In this document: piece after piece, positions 17,386 through 26,213 of the stretch
Position numbering within the stretch: position 1 is the stretch's first letter
Layout of the letters: the number at the start of each line of letters is the position of its first letter
NCBI RefSeq assembly: GCF_030499515.1
Contig: NZ_JASTWJ010000001.1
Location: forward strand, 2,232,001 to 2,296,000
From: Streptomyces sp. DT2A-34
GTDB lineage: Bacteria > Actinomycetota > Actinomycetes > Streptomycetales > Streptomycetaceae
Length of the DNA stretch: 64,000 nt
Direction: 5' to 3'
Position numbers and translations under genes: made by a program
The notes under the pieces: generated by a model
The model's input: the letters and a program-made list of their open reading frames with translations, nothing else
What the model was told of the DNA's origin: nothing
Databases searched by the model: none

Positions 17386-18558
17386 CTCAGGTTGAACTCG
17401 TGATGTCCGGTGCTCTGATCGCTTCGTGATCCATGGCCAGGCCGGTGGGCGGGAGGCAGCCGTCGATCAGGTGGGGCCGGTACTGGATCTTCTTCAGCTT
17501 TCGCTTGACGACACGGGTGAGGTGGGTGAGGTCGGCAGCGGCGAAGTCGGCCAGGTGCCGCTTGAGCAGCGACCAGATACCTTCGGCCGGGTTCAACTCC
17601 GGTGCGTAGGAAGGCATCTGGTAGATCCGTAACCACTCCTTGTGTTCGGTGGCGAAGTCCTTCAGCTCTTTGACCAGATGCACGTTCAGGTTGTCCCAGC
17701 ACCACGCCACCGGGGTACCGAGCTGCAGGTGAGTCATGGTGATCAGGTCCCGGTACTGGCGCCAGGAGAACGACTTCGGCTCGCCGCGACGCCCGTGCCA
17801 GATGTGCAGGGTGTAGAAGAAGCGGGAGCGGTGCCCGGTGCGGTAGCAGACCACTCCGGCGATGTTGACCCGCCCGCGGTTGCGGCCGCGCACCCGCACC
17901 ACCGGCCGGGCTCCGCGCGGCGCCCAGGTGTGTCCCTTCGGCGGCCTCAGCCCCTGACCTGCCTCGTCCTCGAAGCAGATGTGGGCGCCCAGGTCCGCCG
18001 CCGTCCTTTTACCTCCGGCCACACCTTTGCCTTCCACACCTCGATCGTCTCATCGTCCCGCTCGATCGCCCGCCGCAGCGGCACCTGCGCGGACCAGCCG
18101 TGCCGGCGCAGCAGCTTCCACACCCCCTGGATCGTGTACCCGACGTGGAACATCCGCCCGATCAGCAGCTTGACCCGCTTCAGCGTCCAGCCCTGGAACT
18201 CATCGTCCCAGCCGTGGGCGAGTGGGCCACGCCCCAGTTCCTGTTCCAGCCGCTCCCACTGCGCAGGGCTCAGCCGCTCCACGGAGACCGGTCCCCTCGG
18301 CCTCAGCGCGTCCGCGCCGCCTTGTTCCCATGCCCGCCGCCAGCGCCGCGCCGACCGCGCCGTCACCCGTAGCTCCCGCGCGATGGCCTCGGCCTTCTCC
18401 CCACGTGCGAACCGCTCGGCGGCATCCAGCCGCAGCCGTTCCCGCTTCTCCTGCTCCCTGGGCGTCAGCCCGCCCCCTTGCGCATATCGCATGATCTCCT
18501 CGTACTACAGGGATCAAGGAACGTCACCAGGCGCCGGACATCACGAGTTCCACCTGAG
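17386..18558 (-). mobile_element. IS630-family insertion sequence, 1.17 kb, apparently intact
   Basis: Terminal inverted repeats start CTCAGGTTGAACTCGTGATG at 17386 and end with the complement at 18558, with one mismatch over 25 bp. The element is bordered by TA on both sides (17384-17385 and 18559-18560), the normal IS630 target duplication. A transposase in two overlapping frames fills it. The insertion lies 12 bp before the ATG of the gene at 18572. A second, solo copy of one end lies at 19161-19211. Confidence 0.9.
17387..18492 (-). CDS. IS630 transposase, two frames joined by a likely -1 frameshift
   Basis: The first frame (18492 to about 18000) encodes the helix-turn-helix part (KAEAIARELRVTARSARRWR) and the linker. 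The second frame (about 18037 to 17387) encodes the DDE catalytic part: ICFEDEAGQ (Asp), VAWCWDNLNVH (Asp) and SYAPELNPAEGIW (Glu). The frames overlap around GTA AAA GGA at about 18010. There four A residues allow the Lys tRNA to slip back one base, giving GGT AAA AGG and the full protein of about 365 residues. IS630 elements commonly use this arrangement, so I read it as programmed rather than as damage. GAGGAGATC precedes the ATG. The stop codon lies inside the terminal repeat. Confidence 0.85.
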
Positions 18559-18571
18559 TACCGTCGCCTGC

Positions 18572-19114
18572 ATGACCGAAGCTGACGAGACGTACGACCC
18601 GGCCCGGCACCCCGACCTGCTCGCGTGGCTCGCCGAACGCGAGGGCGCTCACGCCGCGTGGGCTGCACAGACCTCCTTCGCCGACGTCCTCGACTTCTCA
18701 CCGGCCTCCCTGGCGATCCTGGACGACCTGATCCGGGAAACCGCGAACAGCATGGAGGAGATCACCGACCGGCGCATGACACCCTTCGTTCAGGGCGCGA
18801 TCTGGTACGTCGGGGAAGTGTTCTGCCGCCACAAGGGCATGGTGTGGAAGTACATCCCGGACCTCGTCAGCGGACAGCTTGAGCCGTTCTTCATCGCGGG
18901 CGCGGAGACCTCCGCCCTCGATCACCCCTGCGTCGGCGCCCCCGGCGACCCGGACAGCTACGTGTACCCGCTCAACGCAATCCGGAGGATCCTCCTCACG
19001 GAGGATGAAGTCGGCAACAAGGTCGATGACAGCCTCCCCTCGATCTTCGCCGACCCCTTCGGGGAAGACGACGAAGACGACGAGGAGATGGACCCGTCGG
19101 CCGGGTGGGGATGA
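18572..19114 (+). CDS. Hypothetical acidic protein caught between IS630 ends
   Basis: This 180-residue soluble protein, TEADETYDPARHPDLLAWLA, is rich in Asp and Glu and ends in a run of acidic residues (EDDEDDEEMD). The middle has RMTPFVQGAIWYVGEVFCRH and a paired pattern of short helices. I do not recognise the family. IS630 lies 12 bp before the ATG, so any native promoter and ribosome site have been replaced. A solo IS630 end lies 46 bp after the stop. The gene may be silent, or may be driven from the IS. Size and acidity would fit an immunity protein, but nothing proves it. Confidence 0.65.
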   Translation: MTEADETYDPARHPDLLAWLAEREGAHAAWAAQTSFADVLDFSPASLAILDDLIRETANSMEEITDRRMTPFVQGAIWYVGEVFCRHKGMVWKYIPDLVSGQLEPFFIAGAETSALDHPCVGAPGDPDSYVYPLNAIRRILLTEDEVGNKVDDSLPSIFADPFGEDDEDDEEMDPSAGWG

Positions 19115-19160
19115 GGACCACTCACCAGAGCACCGAGGCACCGTCTCCTTCACCTCCTGG

Positions 19161-19211
19161 ATGGATCACGAAGCGATCAGAGCACCGGACATCACGAGTT
19201 CAACCTGAGTA
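19161..19211. repeat. Solo 51-bp end of an IS630 element
   Basis: Bases 19161-19211 are an exact inverted copy of the left 51 bp of the IS630 element (17385-17435), from ATGGATCACGAAGCGATCAG to the terminal TA. The rest of that second copy is gone. It forms the 3' end of the pentapeptide-repeat gene. Confidence 0.92.
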
Positions 19212-20589
19212 GTCCCCGAGTCATGCCGAAGGTCGATGGGACATGGCTCCGGTCCTGCCTCTCGACCTCCGAGATTCGCGCGATGACGCGAGGGTCTTTA
19301 CGCAGCGCCTCCGGCAACTTTGTGGTCAGGGTGGGACGCGCCCTTAGGAGCTGCTGCACCGTCAGTCCCTCCGCCTCCGAGAGGTCTGCATCGTGGAGTC
19401 CACAGTCCGCCAGGTCCGCATCGCTGAGATCGCAGCGTGTCAGGTCCGCACCGCCAAGCCAAGCACCGCTCAGCGTCGCCTGTTCCAATGAGGCACCGAT
19501 CAGGCGACTGCCTGACAACTGCACACCTTCGAGACCAGCGCAAACGAGAGTGGCATCAGAAAGATCTGCCTTCCTCAGGGAGGAGCCCGAAAGATCCGCC
19601 CCTTGAAGCATTGCGCTACGCATGTAAGCACTCTCAAGACTCACCTTGGACATAATCACCCCCTTACCTCGAACCGACGACAAATTAACCCCTCTCAGGT
19701 TCGCCTTTTCGAAGATAGCATCACGAATACTTGCCTGCGAAAGATTCGCTCCTTCCAGGTCGGCGCTTGTTAGGTCAGCACCTTCCAACAGTGCGGCGAT
19801 CAGGAGAGCATTATCGAGTCGGGCGAGCCTCAAGTCTGCACCGATGAGATTCGCACGGGAGACGCTCGCGCCCCTCATCTCGGCTCTATGAAGATCGATT
19901 TCAGGGATGAATGCGCCCGAAAGATCGAGTCCGCCCAGGTGCGGGACTTGATCCATCCCTGGAGACTTCCGATCTGACCAGCCCGCGAGGGCCACCAACG
20001 CCGCATGGATGTCAGAGGGGAGCCCGAGTCGATCCGCTGCACTGGGTGTCTTCCGTCTGCCGCTCCGCTTCGCGGCGCGCCGGGCAACCACCGCGCGCTG
20101 CCGTTCCTTACGCTCTCCGACCTTAGGCGACTTTTCCCTGACGAAACCGTTGAGCACCTGGACCGCATGATTGGCCTGGGTCGGCGAATCCTGAAGAATC
20201 TGCTCCAGCGCCAAAATCCCTCCGAGTCTGACATATGGCTCTTCAGACCCGAGGCGCTCTAACGCCTTACTAAAACGCTCTGTGACTTGACCTCTATGGC
20301 TGAGTCGATAGTTTCGGGCCGTGTAAAGCAGTGCGACCGCCGCTCCAACGGCGGCAAGCGCCTGAACAAGAGCCAATCTGAATTGCCCCATTGCGACAGA
20401 TCGCTCGCCCGCATCGAGTGAATTCCAATACCCACTCGATGGTGGATAGAAATTTCGCCACGCAACAGCGAATCCCTTGCCGATGGCAATGAGGAGGGCT
20501 AGCGCTAGAGCGGCAACAGCCATTGCACCTAGCAGCTGACGCCATCGCAGCGCCTTGGATGACATTCGCATGCTGGGACTGTGCCCCAT
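19192..20589 (-). CDS. Membrane pentapeptide-repeat protein, both ends touched by IS elements
   Basis: From the ATG at 20589 this is a 465-residue protein. Two membrane helices come first (LGAMAVAALALALLIAIGKG and LVQALAAVGAAVALLYTARN), then the family-typical SHRGQVTERFSKALERLGSE and VRLGGILALEQILQDSP, a basic linker, and about 25 pentapeptide repeats (DLRLA, NLSQA, DLSGS, DLSDA) forming a right-handed beta helix. It is a widespread streptomycete type of unknown role. The last eight residues (GLLRLNS) and the stop come from the solo IS630 end, so the native C-terminus is lost. An ISAs1-type element starts about 100 bp upstream, so an ATG at 20649 is the only other good start. Codon use is clearly more AT-rich than in its neighbours, a sign of transfer. 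Confidence 0.83.
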   Translation of the reverse strand: MGHSPSMRMSSKALRWRQLLGAMAVAALALALLIAIGKGFAVAWRNFYPPSSGYWNSLDAGERSVAMGQFRLALVQALAAVGAAVALLYTARNYRLSHRGQVTERFSKALERLGSEEPYVRLGGILALEQILQDSPTQANHAVQVLNGFVREKSPKVGERKERQRAVVARRAAKRSGRRKTPSAADRLGLPSDIHAALVALAGWSDRKSPGMDQVPHLGGLDLSGAFIPEIDLHRAEMRGASVSRANLIGADLRLARLDNALLIAALLEGADLTSADLEGANLSQASIRDAIFEKANLRGVNLSSVRGKGVIMSKVSLESAYMRSAMLQGADLSGSSLRKADLSDATLVCAGLEGVQLSGSRLIGASLEQATLSGAWLGGADLTRCDLSDADLADCGLHDADLSEAEGLTVQQLLRARPTLTTKLPEALRKDPRVIARISEVERQDRSHVPSTFGMTRGLLRLNS

Positions 20590-20685
20590 CGTTGAGGCCC
20601 GGCAGACGTCAACGGAGGTTTTCAGAGCAAGACTTGAGGTGGCACCCATTTCGCGCGCCGCCGCCTTTGATGTGGCCTGCACCGC

Positions 20686-22033
20686 AGGGCTTCGGCGTAG
20701 TTGCAGGTCGTCCGGTTCGTGACGATCTGCCAGTTCAACGGTCATCCAGGGACGAGACAGGCACGGGCTCCCACGATCATGGGGTTCTCTACGCCCCGTG
20801 ATCCGAGTGGAGGACCGTGCCTGCCGACGCATCATCGCCGATCCCATCCGCCCTTGACCAACTCCGCGATCGTCCACGGGTTGTACCCGCAGAAGTGCCG
20901 GGCCTGTTGGAGCGGCTGGCCGAGGTGCCCGACCCGTGCGATCCGCGCGGAGTGCGACACGCCCTCGTCGTCGTGCTCGCGCTCACCGCGTGCGCGGTAC
21001 TGGCCGGGGCGAGATCGCTGCTGGCGGTCGGTGAGTGGATCGCCGACGCCCCGCCACAGGTGCTGCAAGCCGTCGGCGTGCGGTGCGATCCGCTGCTTCC
21101 CCAACGGCTCTTCCTGCGGAATCGCGGTCCGCCGCCTGTTGGCCCGGATCAACGGCGATACCCTGGACCAGGCCGTGGGCCGCTGGCTCGCCGACCGCCG
21201 CTCCGGCACCGCAGGCGGTTTGCGCGCCCTGGCGGTCGACGGCAAGAGCCTGCGCGGGGCGGCCAAGGCCAAAGGCCGGAAGATCCACCTGCTCGCCGCC
21301 CTGGACCATACAACGGGCTTGGTCCTGGCCCAGCTGGACGTGCGGGAGAAAACGAACGAGATCACGTGCTTCCAGCCGCTGCTGGAGAGCATTGCCGACC
21401 TGGCCGGCACCGTGGTCACCAGCGACGCGATGCACACCCAGCGTGAGCACGGCCGACTACCTGCAGGGCCGCGGCGCCCACGACATCGTGATCGTCAAGC
21501 GTAACCAGAAGAAGCTGCGCAGGCAGCTGAAGTCCCTGCCCTGGAAGCAGATCCCGCTCCAAGGACGCACCCGGAACGCCGGCCACGGACGCTCCGAAAT
21601 CCGCCGGATCAAGGTGGCCACCGTGAACAACCTGCTCTTTCCCGGTGCCCGTCAAGCCGTCCAGATCAAGCGCCGCCGCACTTACCGCAAGACCGGCAAG
21701 ACCACCGTGAAGACCATCTACGCCGTCACCAGCCTCACCGCCGAGCAGGCCACCCCCGCGCAACTTTCCTCACTCGTGCGTAACCACTGGAAGGTGGAAG
21801 CCCTGCACCACATCCGGGACACCACCTTTACCGAGGACGCCTCCCAACTGCGAACAGGCAACGCACCCCGTGCGATGGCGGCCTGGCGCAACCTCGCCGT
21901 CGGGGCACTGCGGCTGACCGGAGCCACGAACATAGCTGCAGCTCTCCGCCACAACGCCCGCGAACCCCGCCGGCCCCTCGCGCTCCTCAGACTCACATGA
22001 TCACGAATCGTCAGGCGAATCTGCCGAAGCCCT
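20686..22033 (+). mobile_element. ISAs1-like insertion sequence, about 1.35 kb, decayed
   Basis: The limits come from AGGGCTTCGGC at 20686-20696 and its complement at 22023-22033. Inside these the two ends share only a looser match (a TTCGTGA on each side). They enclose a transposase gene with two frameshifts. The element separates the pentapeptide gene from the acetyltransferase gene. No clear target duplication was seen. Confidence 0.7.
20817..22000 (+). pseudogene. ISAs1-family (IS4-like DDE) transposase with two frameshifts
   Basis: The gene starts at GTG 20817 after GGAGGACC and reads [20 protein letters not shown]. The N-terminal DDE_Tnp_1-associated domain follows ([20 protein letters not shown]). 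Near 21100-21125 the frame shifts and continues as [20 protein letters not shown] with [15 protein letters not shown] (first Asp) and [15 protein letters not shown] (second Asp). It shifts again near 21435-21450 and continues with [20 protein letters not shown] and [17 protein letters not shown] (Glu) to the stop at 22000. The total length of about 390 residues is normal for the family, so the element is recently dead. Confidence 0.87.
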
Positions 22034-22084
22034 GGGAGCTGAACTTCCTCGCTCGGCCTGTGGAGGGTGCGCTATAAACGGGCC

Positions 22085-22822
22085 GTGACATTGATCGTTG
22101 AGCGAACAGACGCACGTACGTGGCCTGATGAGCAGTTGCGCGAGCTCTTCAGTGAGGGTTTCCCGGAGTTCATCACAGCCGATCGGCTGGCCAAGCAGTA
22201 CATCGGCAGGATCCGGGAGTGGTTCGCCGACCTTGATCTCACGCTGGTGGATGAGCGCGGGCTGCCGGTCGCGTCCGGCTGGGGTATACCGATCCGGTGG
22301 GACGGGCGGACCGAAACGCTCCCTACCGGCTACACCCAGGCCACCATCCGCGCCGTCGAGGGCCGAGAGCAGGGCGTCGAACCCGACACTCTGGTGATCT
22401 GTGGGGCGATCGTTACGCCGTCACTCAAGGGACGCGGCCTTGCCGGGGAGATGCTCAACGCACTGCGTCGGCTCGCCGAGGACGCCGGATGGCCACGGGT
22501 CATCGCGCCGGTGCGCCCAACGTTGAAGGCACGCTATCCGCTGGCGTCGGTCGAGGCGTTCATGGGATGGACCCGCGAGGACGGCATGGCCCTCGATCCA
22601 TGGATCCGCACCCACCAGCGTCTGGGCGCCCGAATTCTCGCGGCGGCTCCCCAGTCGCAGACCATGACCGGCACGATCGCCGAGTGGGAGCAGTGGACCG
22701 GCATGGTGTTCCCAGAGACGGGTGACTACGTCATCCCGGGCGGGCTGAGCCTGCTACGGGTCGACCAGTCCGCTGACCAGGGCATCTATACGGAGCCCAA
22801 TATCTGGATGCAGCACGTCTGA
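22085..22822 (+). CDS. GNAT-type N-acetyltransferase-like protein
   Basis: This protein of about 245 residues begins TLIVERTDARTWPDEQLREL. The middle carries a GNAT-like core: strand DLTLVDERGLPVASGWGIPI, strand DTLVICGAIVTPSLKGRGLA with the acetyl-CoA loop (LKGRGLAGEML, a Q/RxxGxG/A variant), then LNALRRLAEDAGWPRVIAPV. The C-terminal part is specific to the subfamily and ends in GDYVIPGGLSLLRVD. The substrate is unknown. GTG 22085 was chosen; GTG 22067 is possible and better placed after GGAGG. It lies next to the dead ISAs1 element and is not in an operon. Confidence 0.75.
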   Translation: MTLIVERTDARTWPDEQLRELFSEGFPEFITADRLAKQYIGRIREWFADLDLTLVDERGLPVASGWGIPIRWDGRTETLPTGYTQATIRAVEGREQGVEPDTLVICGAIVTPSLKGRGLAGEMLNALRRLAEDAGWPRVIAPVRPTLKARYPLASVEAFMGWTREDGMALDPWIRTHQRLGARILAAAPQSQTMTGTIAEWEQWTGMVFPETGDYVIPGGLSLLRVDQSADQGIYTEPNIWMQHV

Positions 22823-23521
22823 GCTGAGTGCACAGGGCGTGGTGGCGTCGCACGGCGTTCTCCGTCCAGGGCAGCGTCTACAGCATCACCACACCATAGA
22901 ACCGGACAAGTCGACCAAGGCTGCACTTTGACGAAGCCCTGGCCTGCACCGGCCCAGAGTCGATTCCCGCGCCGTCTCTCCCCGGTCACCACTCCTTCAC
23001 ATGTCGGCAGAGGGCGTGTTGCTGATAGCCGCCCGGTTGGGCAGGACGCGCGGGTCGCTGCTGAAGCGGCAGCCGTCGGCCAGTGTCCTCACGGTCACGA
23101 ACTGTCGCCGCGGAGGTTTGCCAGCGCCTGGCCGCGCTTGGGGTCGGGCTGGTGCTGGGCTGGACGCACGTAGTGACGGGATGCCCCAGGCGCGGAACGG
23201 TCCGGCTTCATGCCGACGAGGTAGGCGGCCTGGACGGTGACGAGGGGGCAGCCGTCACGGCCGAGTGCTCTGCTCACAACTCAAGCACTACTGATCTGCT
23301 GCGGCTTCGTACGCGGTCTATCCGGTTCGTCTTCTTCGGCTTCACGCCGAGCATCATGGCCCACACCCCCGTACCTCAACCGCCGAACGCCGGGGCTCGG
23401 AGCGGAAGTTGGGCATCACCTCTGTGGCGCCGAAACGCGCCTCCTCGCAACCGGACGTCCGGTCACAACAGTGCCCCTTCGCCTGGTCCAGCCGTTGATC
23501 CGAGCAGAGACCGGAGAAACG
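22823..23521. other. Intergenic region, 699 bp, no convincing gene
   Basis: Reading frames exist on both strands but none shows steady third-position GC or a ribosome site. A 60-codon minus-strand frame (23277-23095) reads like a possible gene remnant, but I cannot name it. The right end carries GGAGAAACG, the ribosome site of the NACHT gene. The stretch looks like decayed DNA with fragments too old to identify. Confidence 0.4.
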
Positions 23522-25909
23522 GTGGGGTGGGGCTGGGTGCGATGGCGTTGGGTGCTGACGTGGCTGCTGTGTGCAGCCTTGACCGTCGGCCTGATCACTG
23601 TGTGGAAAGTCAGACCCAAGGACATCGGCGACGCCGCCTCGGTCGTGGCGGCCGTGATCGGCCTGTTCGGCGTGCTGGCGGTGTGGGCATGGCGCCGCAA
23701 CCCGCGGCACGGCCGGTCGACGTCCGGACAAGTGGCGGAGGCCGCGCAGATGCTCGCCCGGCAGGTCCGCCAGCAGTGGCAGGACGAGGCGGTGCTCCGG
23801 CAGCTTTTTGATCCGGCGCCGCTTCCGGTTCTGTGGTCCGACTGCCCACTGCCTGACGTCAGCGACCATCGACAGCTCATCGGTGCCCCAGTCACCTGCC
23901 GGGCCGACGCACCGCAGGAACTGGCAGCCACCTTCCGTAGCCTGCCTCGGCGCCGTCTTGTCGTCCTGGGGCCAGCCGGATCGGGCAAGACCACCCTCGC
24001 GGTGCTGCTCACCCTCGCTCTGCTGGGCCGGCGTGACCCGGACGAGCCGGTCCCGGTGCTGCTCTCGCTGGCCTCGTTCGACCCGTCCCGGGACAGTGTC
24101 CCGGCATGGCTGCGACGCCAGATCACCGCCGACTACGCCGTACTGGCCGACATCGACACCTACGGGCCCAGCGCGATCGAGGACTTGCTTGCAGAAGGCA
24201 GAATCCTGCCTGTGCTCGACGCTCTCGACGAGCGCCCTGAGGCCGGCCGCGCCGCCGTGCTCAGAGCTCTCAACGACACCCTCGATCCGCACACTCCCGT
24301 GGTGCTCACCTGCCGCACTGCCAACTACACCACCGTCGTGGCCGACGCCGGCGTCCTGACTGGCGCGGCAGTCATCGCACCCTCGCCCGTTCTCCCCGAC
24401 GACGCCCTCACCTTGCTGCGCCTGGCCGCCCCACCCGGACCCCGCCAGACACACTGGGACGCCCTGGTCGAGCACATGAGCCAGAACCCAGGCGGGTCAG
24501 CTGCCCAGGCCCTGGCCAGCCCGCTGATGGTCGCACTCGCCCGGGCCGTGTACGCCGATGCCCCTGGTGATCCCGCCGAACTCGCCGACACCGGCCGCTT
24601 CCCCACCCCTGCAATGGTCGAGCACCACCTGCTCGACAGCCTTGTCCCGACCCTCTACGCCCGCGCCCACCAGCAAGACCCTTCCGGACGCCGCTGGAGC
24701 CCGCAGCAGGCCCACCGCTACCTGATCCACGTCGCCGCCGGCATGCGGCGACAGGACACGTACGACCTGTCGTGGTGGCAGCTTCACCGCTGGGTGCCAA
24801 CCCTGGCCCATACCTGGTCCCGCCCCGCCGCTTGGACCGCGCTCCTGATCACCCTCACGCTGCTGGGCTACGCAGCGCACGGCGCCATTCCCGGGCTCCC
24901 TCCACGCGAGCGGGGGGTCATGGTCTGGTACCTGCAGGGCATGACTGCTGCCCTGCCCTGCATGTGCTGGTTCGCGGCATGGGCCGCCGTCCGCCCCCGC
25001 CTCGGCACCCACCGGTTCTCGAGCGCAGTGCTGACCGCCCTGTGCGGCGGCGCCGCGTTCGCCGTTCCGGGCATGACATTCAACCCCGTGAATGTGGCGC
25101 CCGGCTGGTACGTAGTGGGTTGCGAAGCCGTCACCGGGTTCGCCTTCCTGCTGGTCCTCTACACCACCGAGCTCCCTGTTCCGCCTTCCATGCCGAGCCG
25201 GGGCTCGATCACCCTGTGGCGCTGGCATCACCGGCTACCGCGCGCGGTAGCCATGTTCTGCGGAACCACCGTCCTCACCGCAGCCGCTCTCTACGTCTAC
25301 GCCCTGGTCGTGAGGCCGATGCCCGGAGCGTCCAAAGTCCACTCGTCCCAGAGAGCAGAGCTGCCCTGGGCATACGGCCTCACTCTCGGCGCCGCCGTCG
25401 GCGTGGTGCAGATCCTGTTCTACTGGCTGCGTGGCACGACGACCGCCCACGATCTCACGGCCCCGGCATCCGCTGTGCGGGCCGACCGACTCGTCACTCT
25501 CGTCTGCGGTGGTGCCGGAGTTCTCCTTGTCACTCTTCCCTACGGCATCCTCGTCGCCCTGGGGAACGTCACCCCCCAAGGCCAGGTGGCCGACGACGTG
25601 ATCCGGGAACTGGCGGTCATGCTCCTGGGCGTGGGGCCGACCGGGCTGGTGCTCGCCCTGGCCGCGTGCTCGTGGCCGCATTACACCGCCGCACGTCTGT
25701 CGTTGGCTGCCCGGGGCCTACTTCCGTGGCGGCTCCAGGCGTTCCTCGCCGACGCGCACCGCCTGGGCATCCTGCGCCAGGTCGGGCCCGTGTACCAGTT
25801 CCGTCACGCCCGCCTTCAGCAGCGCCTCGCCGCTCAGACCCGAATTCCGGGGCCTCGCCCTGCAACAGCGCGATCCGGGTCCCCCTCATCCGAGCCCACG
25901 TCGTCCTGA
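23522..25909 (+). CDS. NACHT-domain STAND NTPase with membrane-embedded C-terminal region
   Basis: This 795-residue protein starts at GTG with GGAGAAACG upstream. Two N-terminal helices (VLTWLLCAALTVGLITVWK and VVAAVIGLFGVLAVWAW) precede the NACHT domain: Walker A VVLGPAGSGKTTL (about 147-159), Walker B ILPVLDALDERPE (about 228-240), sensor region VVLTCRTANYTTVV and a winged-helix part. From about residue 440 there are six or so further helices, and then a C-terminal tail ending in VGPVYQFRHARLQQRLA, which is the usual end of actinobacterial NACHT proteins. NACHT proteins of bacteria are phage sensors in several systems. Here no separate effector domain is visible, so the membrane region may be the effector (inference). 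It stands alone. Confidence 0.9.
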   Translation: MGWGWVRWRWVLTWLLCAALTVGLITVWKVRPKDIGDAASVVAAVIGLFGVLAVWAWRRNPRHGRSTSGQVAEAAQMLARQVRQQWQDEAVLRQLFDPAPLPVLWSDCPLPDVSDHRQLIGAPVTCRADAPQELAATFRSLPRRRLVVLGPAGSGKTTLAVLLTLALLGRRDPDEPVPVLLSLASFDPSRDSVPAWLRRQITADYAVLADIDTYGPSAIEDLLAEGRILPVLDALDERPEAGRAAVLRALNDTLDPHTPVVLTCRTANYTTVVADAGVLTGAAVIAPSPVLPDDALTLLRLAAPPGPRQTHWDALVEHMSQNPGGSAAQALASPLMVALARAVYADAPGDPAELADTGRFPTPAMVEHHLLDSLVPTLYARAHQQDPSGRRWSPQQAHRYLIHVAAGMRRQDTYDLSWWQLHRWVPTLAHTWSRPAAWTALLITLTLLGYAAHGAIPGLPPRERGVMVWYLQGMTAALPCMCWFAAWAAVRPRLGTHRFSSAVLTALCGGAAFAVPGMTFNPVNVAPGWYVVGCEAVTGFAFLLVLYTTELPVPPSMPSRGSITLWRWHHRLPRAVAMFCGTTVLTAAALYVYALVVRPMPGASKVHSSQRAELPWAYGLTLGAAVGVVQILFYWLRGTTTAHDLTAPASAVRADRLVTLVCGGAGVLLVTLPYGILVALGNVTPQGQVADDVIRELAVMLLGVGPTGLVLALAACSWPHYTAARLSLAARGLLPWRLQAFLADAHRLGILRQVGPVYQFRHARLQQRLAAQTRIPGPRPATARSGSPSSEPTSS

Positions 25910-26057
25910 GCAACTTCAGGCCACGGATTCGAGGGAGCGGCTCCCTGACAAAGGGCCTTGTGTACGAGCTACGTCCATCCCAGCGAGCTGCGGATCACCT
26001 TCCGCGAATACGCCGAGCAGTGACGTAAAGCGCAGCCGCATCGGGCGACCACGGCGC

Positions 26058-26177
26058 GGCCTACCCGTCCGGCGTGACCCGCAGGAGGTCGCGAAGATCA
26101 TCGAGGGACTCCGGCGCCTCGTTCGACCGTCGTCCCTTGACCAGGCTCCACTCGCACCGTGTGCAGTGCCGTACTAG
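26058..26177 (+). pseudogene. Fragment related to the small gene at 10517
   Basis: Bases 26058-26112 encode GLPVRRDPQEVAKIIEGLR, identical in protein to the middle of the 10517 gene but with synonymous base changes. The frame then diverges (RLVRPSSLDQAPLAP) and stops at 26175-26177. It has no start codon, so this is a remnant. The rest of the 304-bp gap between the flanking genes shows nothing else. Confidence 0.6.
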
Positions 26178-26213
26178 CGTTGGGTTTGTCACCGGACATC
26201 GCAGAGGTTCCCC

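Noticed and set aside
23095..23277. Minus-strand 60-codon frame in the 699-bp gap
   Set aside because: No ribosome site and only partial coding bias. It could be a remnant, but there is not enough to call it.
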